DNA from: JAAYHV01 sp964400515
Lineage (GTDB): Bacteria > Bacillota > Clostridia > Peptostreptococcales > Anaerovoracaceae
DNA length: 64,000 bases
NCBI GenBank assembly: GCA_964400515.1
Contig: CAYNTJ010000008.1
Location: forward strand, 48,944 to 112,943
Reading direction: 5' to 3'
Position 1 is the first letter of the stretch, and each line of letters begins with the position of its first letter. The notes under the pieces are model-generated. The model saw only the letters and a program-made list of their open reading frames with translations, ran no database searches and was not told the DNA's origin. Below, piece by piece: positions 44,425 to 53,494 of this stretch. Position numbers and translations under genes: made by a program.

Positions 44425-45411
44425 ATGAAAAGGGTGTTTTCGGGGGTTCAGCCAACGGGGAATATACATTTAGGTAATTATTTAGGGGCATTAAAGCAAT
44501 TTGTTGAATTGCAAGAAAACAATGAATGCATATATTGCATAGTGGATTTACATGCAATTACCGTTCCTCAAGATCCAAAAGAATTGAGGGAGCATATTTT
44601 AGATGTTGCAGCACTTTATTTGGCGGTGGGAGTAGATCCAAAAAAATCCATAGTTTTTGTTCAGTCTGATGTTTCGGGGCATTCGGAATTGGGATGGATA
44701 TTAAATTGTAATTCCTATACCGGAGAACTTTCCAGGATGACGCAATTTAAGGATAAAAGCAAGAATAAGGAATCTGCACCTACGGGGCTCTTTACCTATC
44801 CTGTGCTTATGGCTGCCGATATACTACTTTACGATACAGATATAGTACCTGTGGGTAATGACCAAAAGCAACATATTGAACTTTGCAGAGATTTGGCCAT
44901 CAGAATAAATAATAAATATAATAAAAACACATTTGTTGTTCCGGAGGGCAGATTTTTAAAGGAGGGAGCAAGAATAATGTCTCTTGATGATCCTACTTCG
45001 AAGATGAGCAAATCTGCAGAGAATGTCCATAGTAGAATATCACTGTTGGATTCGCCCAATAAGATTAAAAAAAGCATAATGAAGGCAACAACGGATTCGG
45101 AAGGAATAATTAGGTATGACTTTAAGGAAAAGCCGGGAATAAGTAACCTTCTAAACATATACAGCGAATTAAGCGGAATCTCTGTGGATGAGCTTGTGGA
45201 AAAATACAAAGACAGTGGCTATGGGGATTTCAAGAAGGATTTGGTAAAGGTGGTTACTGAAGCTTTAGAACCTATTAGGTTAAAATATGAGGAGATAAGA
45301 AATTCTAAGGAATTGCCTTTAATACTTGAAGATGGAGCTACTCGGGCAAATGAAATTTCCCAGAAAACAGTAAAAAGAGTTAAAAAGAATTTTGGTTTGG
45401 GGATTAAATAG
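44425..45411 (+). CDS. trpS: Tryptophanyl-tRNA synthetase
   Basis: TrpS charges tRNA-Trp. SGVQPTGNIHLGNYLGAL contains the HIGH-type motif (HLGN), GNDQKQHIELCRDLA binds the adenylate, and SKMSKSAEN is the KMSKS loop. At 328 aa it is the standard bacterial length. It is 6 nt downstream of the sigma-factor gene with GGAGG before the ATG. A terminator follows, so it ends the gyrBA series. Confidence 0.96.
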   Translation: MKRVFSGVQPTGNIHLGNYLGALKQFVELQENNECIYCIVDLHAITVPQDPKELREHILDVAALYLAVGVDPKKSIVFVQSDVSGHSELGWILNCNSYTGELSRMTQFKDKSKNKESAPTGLFTYPVLMAADILLYDTDIVPVGNDQKQHIELCRDLAIRINNKYNKNTFVVPEGRFLKEGARIMSLDDPTSKMSKSAENVHSRISLLDSPNKIKKSIMKATTDSEGIIRYDFKEKPGISNLLNIYSELSGISVDELVEKYKDSGYGDFKKDLVKVVTEALEPIRLKYEEIRNSKELPLILEDGATRANEISQKTVKRVKKNFGLGIK

Positions 45412-45426
45412 TTTCTGAAAAAATAC

Positions 45427-45455
45427 AAAAACAAGACAAATATTGCCTTGTTTTT
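45427..45455 (+). terminator. Intrinsic terminator after trpS
   Basis: AAAAACAAG and CTTGTTTTT pair as a 9-bp stem, extended by CAA/TTG inside, ending in five T residues within the stem and followed by AGGTTTTT. It closes the gyrB-trpS unit and overlaps the -35 region of the next promoter. Confidence 0.8.
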
Positions 45456-45476
45456 AGGTTTTTGCCATGTTATAAT
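45448..45476 (+). promoter_or_regulatory. Promoter of the formate/nitrite-type channel gene
   Basis: TTGTTT, a 17-bp spacer and TATAAT. The -35 falls in the descending arm of the trpS terminator. The leader to the ATG would be about 25 nt. Confidence 0.65.
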
Positions 45477-45508
45477 CAAACGATTTTGCAAAAATGAAAG
45501 GATTTATA

Positions 45509-46321
45509 ATGAACTATTTATCACCAAAGGAAGTAACGGAAAATTATTCAAAGATAGGACTTCTTAAAACGACCAATAAAACAAGTAAAATATTTGTACT
45601 GGCCATACTTGCCGGAATGCTCATTGCTTTTGGAAGTGCAGCAACAAATACTACCGCATTTGCCTTTACAAATATATCGGTTATTAGAATTGTAACAGGA
45701 TTACTTTTCCCCTTCGGCTTGGCAATGGTCGTATTATTGGGGGCCGAACTTTTTACCGGAAACATTCTTATTTCCATATCTGTACTTGATAAAAAAGTCA
45801 CAATAAAAGGTCTTATTAAAAATTGGATAACAGTATACTTAGGCAATTTGGTGGGGTCACTTTTTATAGCCGCCGCCATGGCATATTTTGGTCAATTAAA
45901 TTACGGAAATGGAATGCTGGCCATGTATACTATAAATGTCGCAGCAATTAAATGTGCCATGCCCTTTGGGAATGCTTTAGTTATGGGAATAACATGTAAT
46001 ATACTTGTTACCCTTGCAGTTTTAATGAGTATGACAGCAAAGGATACCCTTGGAAAGATAGCCGGTGCCTTTGTTCCTGTTGCCTTCTTTGTTTTTGCCG
46101 GCTATGAACACAGTGTTGCAAATATGTATTATGTTCCTGCCGGAATATTTGCTTCTAAAATTTCCGAATATTATGATATGGCCATGTCCATGGGGATAGA
46201 TATGACAAATTTAAACATTATGGGTTTTATAACGGGGAATTTAATACCGGTTACTTTGGGTAATATAATCGGTGGAGTAATTGTAAGCTTAATAATGTGG
46301 TTTTCATATAGCAAAAAATAG
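45509..46321 (+). CDS. Formate/nitrite transporter family channel
   Basis: A 270-aa FNT-family pentameric channel with six hydrophobic helices. Conserved segments are GLAMVVLLGAELFTGNILIS, GNLVGSLF, MAMSMGIDMTNLN and GNLIPVTLGNIIGGVI. Members carry formate, nitrite or hydrosulfide; substrate cannot be told from sequence here. The start at 45509 has AAAGGA 6 nt upstream; an ATG five codons earlier lacks one. It is transcribed alone, between a terminator upstream and one downstream. A formate role would fit an anaerobe with folate one-carbon metabolism. Confidence 0.9.
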   Translation: MNYLSPKEVTENYSKIGLLKTTNKTSKIFVLAILAGMLIAFGSAATNTTAFAFTNISVIRIVTGLLFPFGLAMVVLLGAELFTGNILISISVLDKKVTIKGLIKNWITVYLGNLVGSLFIAAAMAYFGQLNYGNGMLAMYTINVAAIKCAMPFGNALVMGITCNILVTLAVLMSMTAKDTLGKIAGAFVPVAFFVFAGYEHSVANMYYVPAGIFASKISEYYDMAMSMGIDMTNLNIMGFITGNLIPVTLGNIIGGVIVSLIMWFSYSKK

Positions 46322-46337
46322 AATAACATGTTTAAAG

Positions 46338-46368
46338 ACCCCGCAATGTAATAAAAGGCGGGGTTTTT
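46338..46368 (+). terminator. Intrinsic terminator after the FNT channel gene
   Basis: ACCCCGC and GCGGGGT form a GC-rich stem with a 13-nt loop, directly followed by TTTTT. Confidence 0.88.
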
Positions 46369-46382
46369 GTAATGGTTATAAA

Positions 46383-46411
46383 TTGTAATGTGAACATGGG
46401 TAAGCTATAAT
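46383..46411 (+). promoter_or_regulatory. Promoter of the LRR/FN3 surface protein gene
   Basis: TTGTAA, a 17-bp spacer and TATAAT. The leader is about 68 nt and ends in AGGAAGGTG before the ATG. No further element is evident in the leader. Confidence 0.68.
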
Positions 46412-46485
46412 AAAAGTAGCTTATTTTTTTATAATAAGTAAAAACTGCGAAATTATTACTTGTAAATCAATTAGGAAGGTGAATA

Positions 46486-49400
46486 ATGACTAAAGAATTA
46501 AAGAACGGTGCCGGCAAGATGCGTGTTTTTATAATACTGGTTTTGCTTTTTTTATTGCTACCTTTTAGCACGAAGGTTTATGGTACGGTTACAGACAGTG
46601 GATCGTGCGGGGCAAATGCAACCTATGAATTTGAAGAGACCACGGGAACACTTACTGTTGACGGCATAGGACAGATTAATAATTATGATGAGAGCAGTCC
46701 TGCTCCGTGGGGCAGCTATTCTTCTGATATTGAAATAATAATAATAAAAGAAGGAATAACCTCAATAGGTGAAAACAATTTTGATTTTAGAAGCCAATAC
46801 GCAACCATTCCTGATAGCGTCCAAAGCATTGCGTCAACTTCTTTTTCAGGTGCGACGTATTTGTTGGTGAATCGTGATTCATATGCAAACACATGGGCAA
46901 GCACTAATCACGACAGAGTTATAGTGGCAGAGGATATTGAGACAAGCGGGAGCTGTGGAGATAATGTTTCATATACATTTGATTTGAGCAGCAAAACTTT
47001 AAATATAACCGGCACAGGGGCCATGACGGACTTTGTTTATGTAAGTGGAAGTAGTATTAGTAATGCTCCTTGGGCATCATATAGCAGAATAATAGACAAG
47101 GTAATCATCTCAGATGGAGTAACAAGGATAGGGGATAATGCATTTAATTGGTTTACTACTATGCATGATGCTTTTATGCCTAACAGTGTAGAAGAAATTG
47201 GTTATGCTGCATTTGGTCAATGCTATAGGATGGATAATTTAATCTTATCGAATAAATTAAAAAAAATCGGAGATTTTACATTTTGTGCATGTCGAAGTAT
47301 GGAAGAACTTATAATTCCAAGCAGTGTTAACGAAATTGGAAGTTGTGCATTTGAAGAATCCCCAGTGGTTTTAATTGTATCAGAAAATTCCTATGGGCAT
47401 ACTTGGGCACAAGATAATTACGCTGATTACAGAATTTATGTAAGCAACATAAGCGGTGGAGAAGATATTACATATGAATATAACGGAGAAACCAAAGAGC
47501 TATTTATTAACGGCACGGGTGAAATGAACGATTTTGGAAACAGCCTTGATACACAAGCCCCTTGGTTGGAATATAGAGGTTCTATTGAAACCGTAGTAAT
47601 ATCCGAAGGAATAACTAACATAGGGGAGTATGCTTTTTCGGGATGTGAAAACTTAAAAAATGTTTATTCGCCAGAAAGTTTAACGGAGATGGGAGATTAT
47701 GCCTTTTTAGATTGTGATTCCTTAAAAATGCTTTATATACCCGAAAGTGTAAACCTGATTGGTACTTATGCAGTTAATGGCTGTACGGATGTGATTTACT
47801 TGATATATATAGATTCTTATGCGGCTACTTGGGTAAGAAACAACAACTACAAATATGTGGAAACTATGTATTATGATGCGGAATATGATGGCGAGTATCA
47901 TAGCATTACAGTTAATTCATCTGAGGAAATAACCGTTACATATAATACTGAAGGATATGACTCGGAATATACTTCAGAAGTTCCCCGTTATAAAGATCCG
48001 CTTGTTACGAATGTGTATTATAAGGTAGAGATAGAAGGAAGGGAACCCATATTAGCCGTTGATTATATTATAATCAGACCATCAAACATAGAAAACATCA
48101 AAGCGGATTTATATGGTAAATACGGTCATGATGATGTTAAACTCCAGTGGGATTCGGTAGCAGGAGCTTCAGGCTATAACATATATTATGCAAAAGAAAA
48201 TGATGAATATTTTACTTTTAGCCAAACCACAAGTGAATTAGTTGCCTATTGTAATAATCTATATGACGGTAAAAAATATTTGTTTCTTGTAACACCTTTT
48301 GTTGAAGGTTATGATTTTCAGTTTGAAAATTTAGAGGGAAAAACTGCGGAAGTTATTACACTAAAAAAAGTAAATACTCCATATATATCAAAGAATTCAG
48401 ATAATTATGTAAAAATAAAATGGACTAATATAGAGGGTGAATCGGGATACCAAATATCAAGATCCACCTCACCCACAGGGACCTATATAGTTTCAACCTA
48501 TTATACGACCACAGGAACATATAAAACCCTTAAAACGACCAGATACAAAGGCTATTACTATAAAGTGAGAGCGTTTAAAACCGTTGATGGAGAGAAAGTA
48601 TATGGCCCATGGTCCGAGACAAGATATTTTAATCTGGGACCTGCAATTGTAAGGCCGGGAGCACCTAGCTATGTTAATGCCAGGTTAAACGGCGGATATG
48701 ATGACGTAAAGATTACTTGGGGAAGAGCTGAAGGCGCAGATGGATATTATGTATACTATAAATCATCAACAGCGTCAGATTACACATATTTGGGAAGTAC
48801 TACAAATAGGTACTACTATAAAAAAGATTTATTTGATGGTAAAAAATACTATTTTAAAATAGTACCTTATACAGTTGTCGGAGGTTATAAATATAAGAGT
48901 ACTTCATATAAAACGGATCCGGTTTACACGTTAAAAAAAATAACCACACCATACATATCAGAGAGCTCATATAACTATGTAAAAGTAAAATGGACTAACA
49001 TATCTGGTGAATCGGGATATCAAATATCAAGATCAACATCACCTACCGGTACATATATAGTATCGACATATGCGACAACCGGTGGAAACTATAGAACACT
49101 TAAAACTACAAGATTCAAAGATTATTATTACAAGGTTAGAGCATATATTTATGTAGATGGTAAAAGAATATATGGTCCTTGGTCTGAAGTTAGGTATTTT
49201 AAACTTGGCCCTGCCATAGAAAATCCACCGGCGCCAAGCAATGTTTATGCAAGATTATATGGAGAAACGGGACATGATGATGTTAAAGTAACTTGGTCAG
49301 AAGTTAAAGATGCTGACGGGTATTATGTGTACTATAAATTATCCACATCATCAAGTTATACATATTTAGGAAGAACGACAAATTCATATATATATAAAAA

Positions 49401-49791
49401 CAATTTATATGACGGGAAAAAATATTATTTCAAAATCGTTCCGTATACCACTGTGGGGGGATTAAGATATAAGAGTAGCCACTATAAAACTGACTCAGTA
49501 TATACTTTAAAGAAAATGAGTGCTCCAAAGGTAACAGCTGTTGGTGATTTAAAAATAGCTTGGTCTAAAATGTCAGGTGCTTCAGGATATGTAGTACTAA
49601 TGGGCATAACCAGTAATGTGGATGAAATGGAGATAATAAGTGTAACGGATAGCATGCTTGATAGCGTATCATTTGATAAAACGGGTATTATCCCCAGATA
49701 TTATTACTTTGTAACATGCGCATACAGAAAGAACGGAGAAGCGATAATTGTTGCGCCTTTCTCTGAGGCCACCAAAATTTATTTGAAATAA
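46486..49791 (+). CDS. Secreted BspA-like leucine-rich-repeat and fibronectin-type repeat protein
   Basis: An 1101-aa exported protein. Residues 1-33 form a signal peptide (basic start, hydrophobic FIILVLLFLLLPF, likely cut after VYG). Residues 34-460 hold three modules, each starting SGSCG-type TYEF-TGTLTV-G-G, then APW, then LRR_5/BspA repeats with IGxxAF. A link region with tyrosine-rich sequence (about 461-530) follows. Residues 532-1101 are six FN3-like domains in an alternating A-B-A-B-A-C order, Tyr-rich, with nearly identical copies. No LPxTG, SLH or transmembrane anchor is seen, so attachment must be non-covalent or the protein is released. Adhesion or carbohydrate binding is inference. 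It has its own promoter and terminator. Confidence 0.9.
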   Translation: MTKELKNGAGKMRVFIILVLLFLLLPFSTKVYGTVTDSGSCGANATYEFEETTGTLTVDGIGQINNYDESSPAPWGSYSSDIEIIIIKEGITSIGENNFDFRSQYATIPDSVQSIASTSFSGATYLLVNRDSYANTWASTNHDRVIVAEDIETSGSCGDNVSYTFDLSSKTLNITGTGAMTDFVYVSGSSISNAPWASYSRIIDKVIISDGVTRIGDNAFNWFTTMHDAFMPNSVEEIGYAAFGQCYRMDNLILSNKLKKIGDFTFCACRSMEELIIPSSVNEIGSCAFEESPVVLIVSENSYGHTWAQDNYADYRIYVSNISGGEDITYEYNGETKELFINGTGEMNDFGNSLDTQAPWLEYRGSIETVVISEGITNIGEYAFSGCENLKNVYSPESLTEMGDYAFLDCDSLKMLYIPESVNLIGTYAVNGCTDVIYLIYIDSYAATWVRNNNYKYVETMYYDAEYDGEYHSITVNSSEEITVTYNTEGYDSEYTSEVPRYKDPLVTNVYYKVEIEGREPILAVDYIIIRPSNIENIKADLYGKYGHDDVKLQWDSVAGASGYNIYYAKENDEYFTFSQTTSELVAYCNNLYDGKKYLFLVTPFVEGYDFQFENLEGKTAEVITLKKVNTPYISKNSDNYVKIKWTNIEGESGYQISRSTSPTGTYIVSTYYTTTGTYKTLKTTRYKGYYYKVRAFKTVDGEKVYGPWSETRYFNLGPAIVRPGAPSYVNARLNGGYDDVKITWGRAEGADGYYVYYKSSTASDYTYLGSTTNRYYYKKDLFDGKKYYFKIVPYTVVGGYKYKSTSYKTDPVYTLKKITTPYISESSYNYVKVKWTNISGESGYQISRSTSPTGTYIVSTYATTGGNYRTLKTTRFKDYYYKVRAYIYVDGKRIYGPWSEVRYFKLGPAIENPPAPSNVYARLYGETGHDDVKVTWSEVKDADGYYVYYKLSTSSSYTYLGRTTNSYIYKNNLYDGKKYYFKIVPYTTVGGLRYKSSHYKTDSVYTLKKMSAPKVTAVGDLKIAWSKMSGASGYVVLMGITSNVDEMEIISVTDSMLDSVSFDKTGIIPRYYYFVTCAYRKNGEAIIVAPFSEATKIYLK
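48367..48654 (+). repeat. FN3 type-B repeat, copy 1
   Basis: Encodes residues 628-723 of the surface protein. It shares GESGYQISRSTSPTGTYIVS exactly with copy 2 and, over the domain, nearly all residues. The two copies differ mostly in silent bases, showing duplication of a two-domain (A-B) unit of about 570 bp. Confidence 0.85.
48937..49221 (+). repeat. FN3 type-B repeat, copy 2
   Basis: Encodes residues 818-912. It begins KITTPYISESSYNYVKVKWTN against KVNTPYISKNSDNYVKIKWTN in copy 1 and ends GPWSEVRYFKLGPAI against GPWSETRYFNLGPAI. The A-type domains on each side (532-627, 724-817, 913-1009) are likewise related through YYVYYK and LYDGKKYYFKIVPYT. Confidence 0.85.
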
Positions 49792-49806
49792 ATAGCGGAT
49801 ATTAAA

Positions 49807-49840
49807 AAAATCGGCACCTATATTATTAGATGCCGATTTT
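49807..49840. terminator. Bidirectional terminator between surface protein and plsC genes
   Basis: AAAATCGGCA and TGCCGATTTT pair around a 14-nt loop. A-run before and T-run after the stem make it work in both directions for the two converging genes. Confidence 0.88.
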
Positions 49841-49852
49841 ATATTTACTCTA

Positions 49853-50596
49853 TTATACCGATTCTGTTTCTTCCAAGCCCTTTCTGACTATATCCTCAAT
49901 AATCGGCATCATGGATGCCTGCTCTTTTCTGTCCATATTTTCATAATGAATAATTTCATGAAATATTAAGGTTTGTTTTACCGGATTTGGATAGCCTTTT
50001 TCTTCCAACAGCTTATAAGGCCCATTTATTGTTACAGGTACAATTGGTACATTTGCCTTTTGAGCAAACTTTAAACTACCGGGTTTAAAGCTTCCCATTT
50101 CACTACCTTGGCTTCTTGTTCCTTCTGGAAAGATCACCAAAGAATATCCTTTTTTAAGGATTTCAACCCCTTCCTTCAGAGCTTTAATAGCTTCCTTTGT
50201 GTTTCCCCTTTCCAAAAAAATTCCATTGGTTACCCTTATCGCCCTACCTAAGTAAGGAACCTTTTCAAATTCTTTTTTTGCCACAAAGCTAACCTGAATA
50301 TTTTCCAAAGCATAAAGGATATCGAGGATATCTGCATAACCTTGATGGTTGGCGACAAATAGTACAGGTCCGTCCTTTGGGATGTTTTCTCTTCCGATTA
50401 TTTCGAAAGGAATATTAAAATGATCAACTATATTTCTTGCCCATAAATTGGCACCCTCATATATTATCTTCTTTTCCTTTTCAATATTTCCCGCTTCTCG
50501 TTCTTTCATTATGGATTTTTCCAGCTTAAAAAATCTTCGTGTTTCCTTAAGAAGAAAATTTAAAGCCGGCAGATTTTTCATAAGATTCATTTTCAC
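49853..50596 (-). CDS. plsC: 1-Acyl-sn-glycerol-3-phosphate acyltransferase
   Basis: PlsC adds the second fatty acid to lysophosphatidic acid at the membrane. FVANHQGYADILDI holds the NHx4D catalytic motif (here NHQGYAD), and IFPEGTRSQGSEMG is the FPEGTR substrate motif. At 247 aa it is normal. The start is GTG, 8 nt after GGAGG; the next ATG two codons later would be too far from it. It is a single-gene transcript facing the surface-protein gene. Confidence 0.9.
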   Translation of the reverse strand: MKMNLMKNLPALNFLLKETRRFFKLEKSIMKEREAGNIEKEKKIIYEGANLWARNIVDHFNIPFEIIGRENIPKDGPVLFVANHQGYADILDILYALENIQVSFVAKKEFEKVPYLGRAIRVTNGIFLERGNTKEAIKALKEGVEILKKGYSLVIFPEGTRSQGSEMGSFKPGSLKFAQKANVPIVPVTINGPYKLLEEKGYPNPVKQTLIFHEIIHYENMDRKEQASMMPIIEDIVRKGLEETESV

Positions 50597-50698
50597 TGCT
50601 CTTTCCTCCGTGTTTTATAAATTTAGCTTAACATATTTTGACAAAACTTTCTATAAAAAGCCAAAAATAGGGTATAATATACTTTTAGGAGGGGTGAT

Positions 50699-51613
50699 AT
50701 GAAATACTATAATAATATAATAGATACAGTGGGGAAAACACCGCTTATCAGAATAAATAATAATGAAAGCCCGGCAAGCATATATGGAAAGGCTGAATTT
50801 TTTAATCCTGCGGGTAGCATAAAGGATAGGGTGGCATTGGCCATGATTAATGACGCAGAGAATAAAGGGTTATTAAAAAAGGGCGGAGTAATAATTGAAA
50901 GCACCAGTGGAAATACGGGAATAGGCCTTGCTGCTATAGGAAAGGTAAAAGGTTATAGGGTGGTTTTAACTATGCCTGAAAGCATGAGCGAAGAAAGAAA
51001 AAGTATATTAAGAGCTTATGGTGCAGACCTTATCTTAACATCTGCTAAAGAGGGCATGAATGGTGCGTTGGAAAAGGCAAAGGAACTTGAAAGGGAAATT
51101 CCGGGAAGTATAATAGCAGGACAGTTTACCAACAAGGTATGCGTGGACATTCATTACAGGACCACAGGTCCTGAAATATATGAAACATTAGAAGGTAAAG
51201 TGGATGCTGTGGTGGTGGGAATTGGCACAGGCGGAACAATTTCCGGAGTGGGGAAATATTTAAAAGAAAAAAACAGCAGTATAAAGGTAATTGCAGTGGA
51301 GCCGTACAACTCGCCCCTGCTTTCCCAAGGCAAATGCGGCCCCCATGGAATTCAAGGAATCGGAGCTAATTTTGTACCTGAAATATTGGACCGAAGCATT
51401 TACGATGAAATTATGCTGGTTAAGGAAGAAGATGCATATTTTCATGGAAGAAAAGTTGCAGAAGAAGATGGTCTTTTTGTGGGAATAAGTTCCGGAGCAG
51501 CGGTTTGGGCGGCGAAAGAACTTGCGAAAAGAGAAGAATATAATAAAAAGAACATCGTAGCGATACTACCGGATACAGGTATGAGGTATTTATCAACTAA
51601 GATGTTCAAATAA
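50699..51613 (+). CDS. cysK: Cysteine synthase (O-acetylserine sulfhydrylase)
   Basis: CysK makes cysteine from O-acetylserine and sulfide using PLP. NPAGSIKDRVAL carries the PLP-binding lysine, STSGNTGIGLA the substrate loop, and GIGTGGTISGVGKYLKE the phosphate-binding glycine loop. At 304 aa it is complete. AGGAGGGG precedes the ATG. A TATAAT lies about 20 nt upstream, but no good -35 sits at the right distance. There is no cysE nearby. Its stop abuts that of the converging DUF2148 gene. Confidence 0.93.
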   Translation: MKYYNNIIDTVGKTPLIRINNNESPASIYGKAEFFNPAGSIKDRVALAMINDAENKGLLKKGGVIIESTSGNTGIGLAAIGKVKGYRVVLTMPESMSEERKSILRAYGADLILTSAKEGMNGALEKAKELEREIPGSIIAGQFTNKVCVDIHYRTTGPEIYETLEGKVDAVVVGIGTGGTISGVGKYLKEKNSSIKVIAVEPYNSPLLSQGKCGPHGIQGIGANFVPEILDRSIYDEIMLVKEEDAYFHGRKVAEEDGLFVGISSGAAVWAAKELAKREEYNKKNIVAILPDTGMRYLSTKMFK

Positions 51614-52159
51614 TTAGAATTTTACAGCACCGGGATTTCTGTCAAAATAAATGCTTTTACTGGTGGTGCTTAGGGGTATGCCGTAGTATACATCCACATC
51701 ATCAAATAAGTTCAGCTGTTTTGCAGCCTTCCCTGCAGAGTATAAAACCCTGTTGTCCATTCTGTGGTCTGCGGCCACAGAGACAGCAGAGCCTATGGCA
51801 ACACCAAGGTCGGTAACGTTAAAGGCACAACGTCCACCGGCTTTTTTCATTTCGTTACAGCTATTAAAGCCGCAGTTACGACAGTTGTCCAAACCAAAAG
51901 GTTTAGAAATACAACCGATTATAACTATCAAGTGGCTGTCATCCACATTATCGGCATCTCTATTAAAGAAATCTTGATCTATTTCATCTCCAATCTTTCT
52001 CATTTCATCTGCAAGTCGTTTTTTTTCTTTTCCGGTGATAACCGCAGCTCTTATAGTATCTTTACCGCTGCCCTTAGGGGCGGTTATAGCAGCGGATACC
52101 ATTAAATCCCCAACAATTAAAGCGGCAGTTTTCAAGGAATCTGTAGTATTCTTAATCAT
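51614..52159 (-). CDS. DUF2148 ferredoxin-like protein
   Basis: A 181-aa protein of the DUF2148 family, often annotated as a ferredoxin-domain protein; its function is unknown. It has an N-terminal alpha/beta region (TAALIVGDLMVSAAITAPKG) and a Cys cluster: CISKPFGLDNCRNCGFNSC and GGRCAFNVTDLGVAIGSAV. The four clustered cysteines could hold an iron-sulfur centre. The C-terminus GIPLSTTSKSIYFDRNPG is family-typical. It overlaps the alpha/beta hydrolase gene by 4 nt, so they are co-translated. Confidence 0.82.
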   Translation of the reverse strand: MIKNTTDSLKTAALIVGDLMVSAAITAPKGSGKDTIRAAVITGKEKKRLADEMRKIGDEIDQDFFNRDADNVDDSHLIVIIGCISKPFGLDNCRNCGFNSCNEMKKAGGRCAFNVTDLGVAIGSAVSVAADHRMDNRVLYSAGKAAKQLNLFDDVDVYYGIPLSTTSKSIYFDRNPGAVKF

Positions 52160-52866
52160 TTGTCTGCACCTTCCTCAATAAAATTTTTAATTAGCTTCAC
52201 AGCTATATCTTGTTGTTCATCTCTTGTTATTTTAAGTTCCCCGTCTCCCGATTGAATTCCGTAATTGCCAAAGCCTGCATGGTTACCTCCTTCAATCATA
52301 TATACATTTGTATCACCTAGCTTGGATTTGTCCAGATTCAAATCATTTTCCCCATAAATGGTAATAGTTTTTTGGGGTTCGATGTCCCCATAAATATATG
52401 CGCCTAATAATATCAAGCCGTCTACCAAATCTCCATTTTTTGAAGCGTAATCGCTGGCCATAGCACCACCTAATGAATGCCCCGCAAGATACCAAGTGTT
52501 TATTTCACTGTACTCATCTATATAGTAGTCTGCACTGTTTATTCCCAGGAAGGCAAAACGCAAAGGCATTTTAACCAGTATGCAATTGTAACCTTGTTCT
52601 CTTAATTTTTCAAGCAAGGGAAGATAAGCCTCTTCTTCAACCTTTGCCCCGGGATAAAAAATTATTCCGATGTCACCTGTGCCTTTCAAAAGATAATCAC
52701 CATTATCAAACATTGTGACATTATTTAATTCTTTTATACTGTTTGCATTTTCATCTGCATGCATATAATCCATTGCATAGATAATAAATCCCATTATCAA
52801 GATAAGGGAGACAATCAGTATTGATAATATAATTTTCCTAATAACCTTTATATTTATCTTTTTCAT
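52156..52866 (-). CDS. Membrane-anchored or secreted alpha/beta hydrolase
   Basis: A 236-aa protein with an N-terminal hydrophobic helix (about 8-30) that anchors it outside the membrane or acts as an uncleaved signal. An alpha/beta-hydrolase fold follows: GIIFYPGAKVEEEAY (oxyanion region), AGHSLGGAMASDYA with the nucleophilic Ser, and EGGNHAGFGNYG with the catalytic His. It resembles the Abhydrolase_5 family; substrate unknown. The ATGA overlap with the DUF2148 gene marks a two-gene operon. Confidence 0.82.
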   Translation of the reverse strand: MKKINIKVIRKIILSILIVSLILIMGFIIYAMDYMHADENANSIKELNNVTMFDNGDYLLKGTGDIGIIFYPGAKVEEEAYLPLLEKLREQGYNCILVKMPLRFAFLGINSADYYIDEYSEINTWYLAGHSLGGAMASDYASKNGDLVDGLILLGAYIYGDIEPQKTITIYGENDLNLDKSKLGDTNVYMIEGGNHAGFGNYGIQSGDGELKITRDEQQDIAVKLIKNFIEEGADK

Positions 52867-52950
52867 AAAATGATGTTAGCAAATAAATTTGTAAAAGTCA
52901 ATTTAATAAATATATGGTATAATATCTTTAAAACTTAAGGGAGAAGGATT

Positions 52951-53400
52951 ATGAGATTTGTTATACAAAGAGTAAGTGAAGCAAGGGTTGAAGTAAATAA
53001 TATAGTTGTAGGAGAAATAGGCAAAGGATTCTTGGTTTTTATAGGAATCAATAACGATGACAATAAAGAAATCGCAGATAAAATGATAAAAAAATTGATA
53101 AACATGAGAATATTTGAGGACGCTGAAGGAAAAACAAACCTGTCTTTAGACACGGTAGACGGTGGGCTATTATTAATTTCCCAGTTTACCCTTTATGCTG
53201 ACTGTAAAAAAGGTAACAGGCCATCCTTTGTGTATGCGGGTAAACCTGAACTGGCCAATGAGCTTTATGAATATATAATACTGGAATGCAAAAAACAATG
53301 TGAACAGGTAGAAACAGGAGAATTCGGAGCTGATATGAAAATAGCGTTGGTAAATGAAGGCCCTTTTACTATAATTCTTGATTCGAAAGAATTAAACTAA
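52951..53400 (+). CDS. dtd: D-aminoacyl-tRNA deacylase
   Basis: Dtd removes D-amino acids mischarged on tRNA. MRFVIQRVSEARVEV opens the protein, LLISQFTLYADCKKGNRPSF is the catalytic Ser-Gln-Phe-Thr motif, and VNEGPFTIILDS provides the cross-subunit Gly-Pro motif. At 149 aa it is normal. AAGGGAGAAGG precedes the ATG. A TG-extended TATAAT (52915-52923) lies upstream. It stands alone between a divergent operon and the rpsF unit; no relA, its frequent partner, is next to it. Confidence 0.94.
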   Translation: MRFVIQRVSEARVEVNNIVVGEIGKGFLVFIGINNDDNKEIADKMIKKLINMRIFEDAEGKTNLSLDTVDGGLLLISQFTLYADCKKGNRPSFVYAGKPELANELYEYIILECKKQCEQVETGEFGADMKIALVNEGPFTIILDSKELN

Positions 53401-53414
53401 TTAATAAAAAAGCC

Positions 53415-53442
53415 TTGCAAAATAGTGGATATAGTGTATAAT
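53415..53442 (+). promoter_or_regulatory. Promoter of rpsF-ssb-rpsR
   Basis: TTGCAA, a 16-bp spacer and TATAAT, leaving a leader of about 70 nt before rpsF. Confidence 0.72.
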
Positions 53443-53478
53443 ATTTAGGCATGGCCTGTGTGTACAGACCATTATCCT

Positions 53479-53494
53479 GCACCTAATTAGGTGC
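53479..53494 (+). promoter_or_regulatory. rpsF leader hairpin, candidate S6:S18 control element
   Basis: GCACCTAATTAGGTGC is a perfect 16-nt palindrome, 18 nt before the rpsF ribosome binding site. Ribosomal S6:S18 leader RNAs occur at this place in many bacteria and let the S6-S18 complex repress its own operon. The family match was not tested beyond position and hairpin. Confidence 0.5.

Noticed and set aside
46486..49791. Repeats as an insertion sequence or CRISPR
   Set aside because: The repeats are in frame within one secreted protein and match FN3 and LRR domains; no transposase or regular spacers.
50638..50678. TTGACA and TATAAT before cysK as one promoter
   Set aside because: The spacer is 29 bp, too long for a sigma-A promoter; only the TATAAT could be used.
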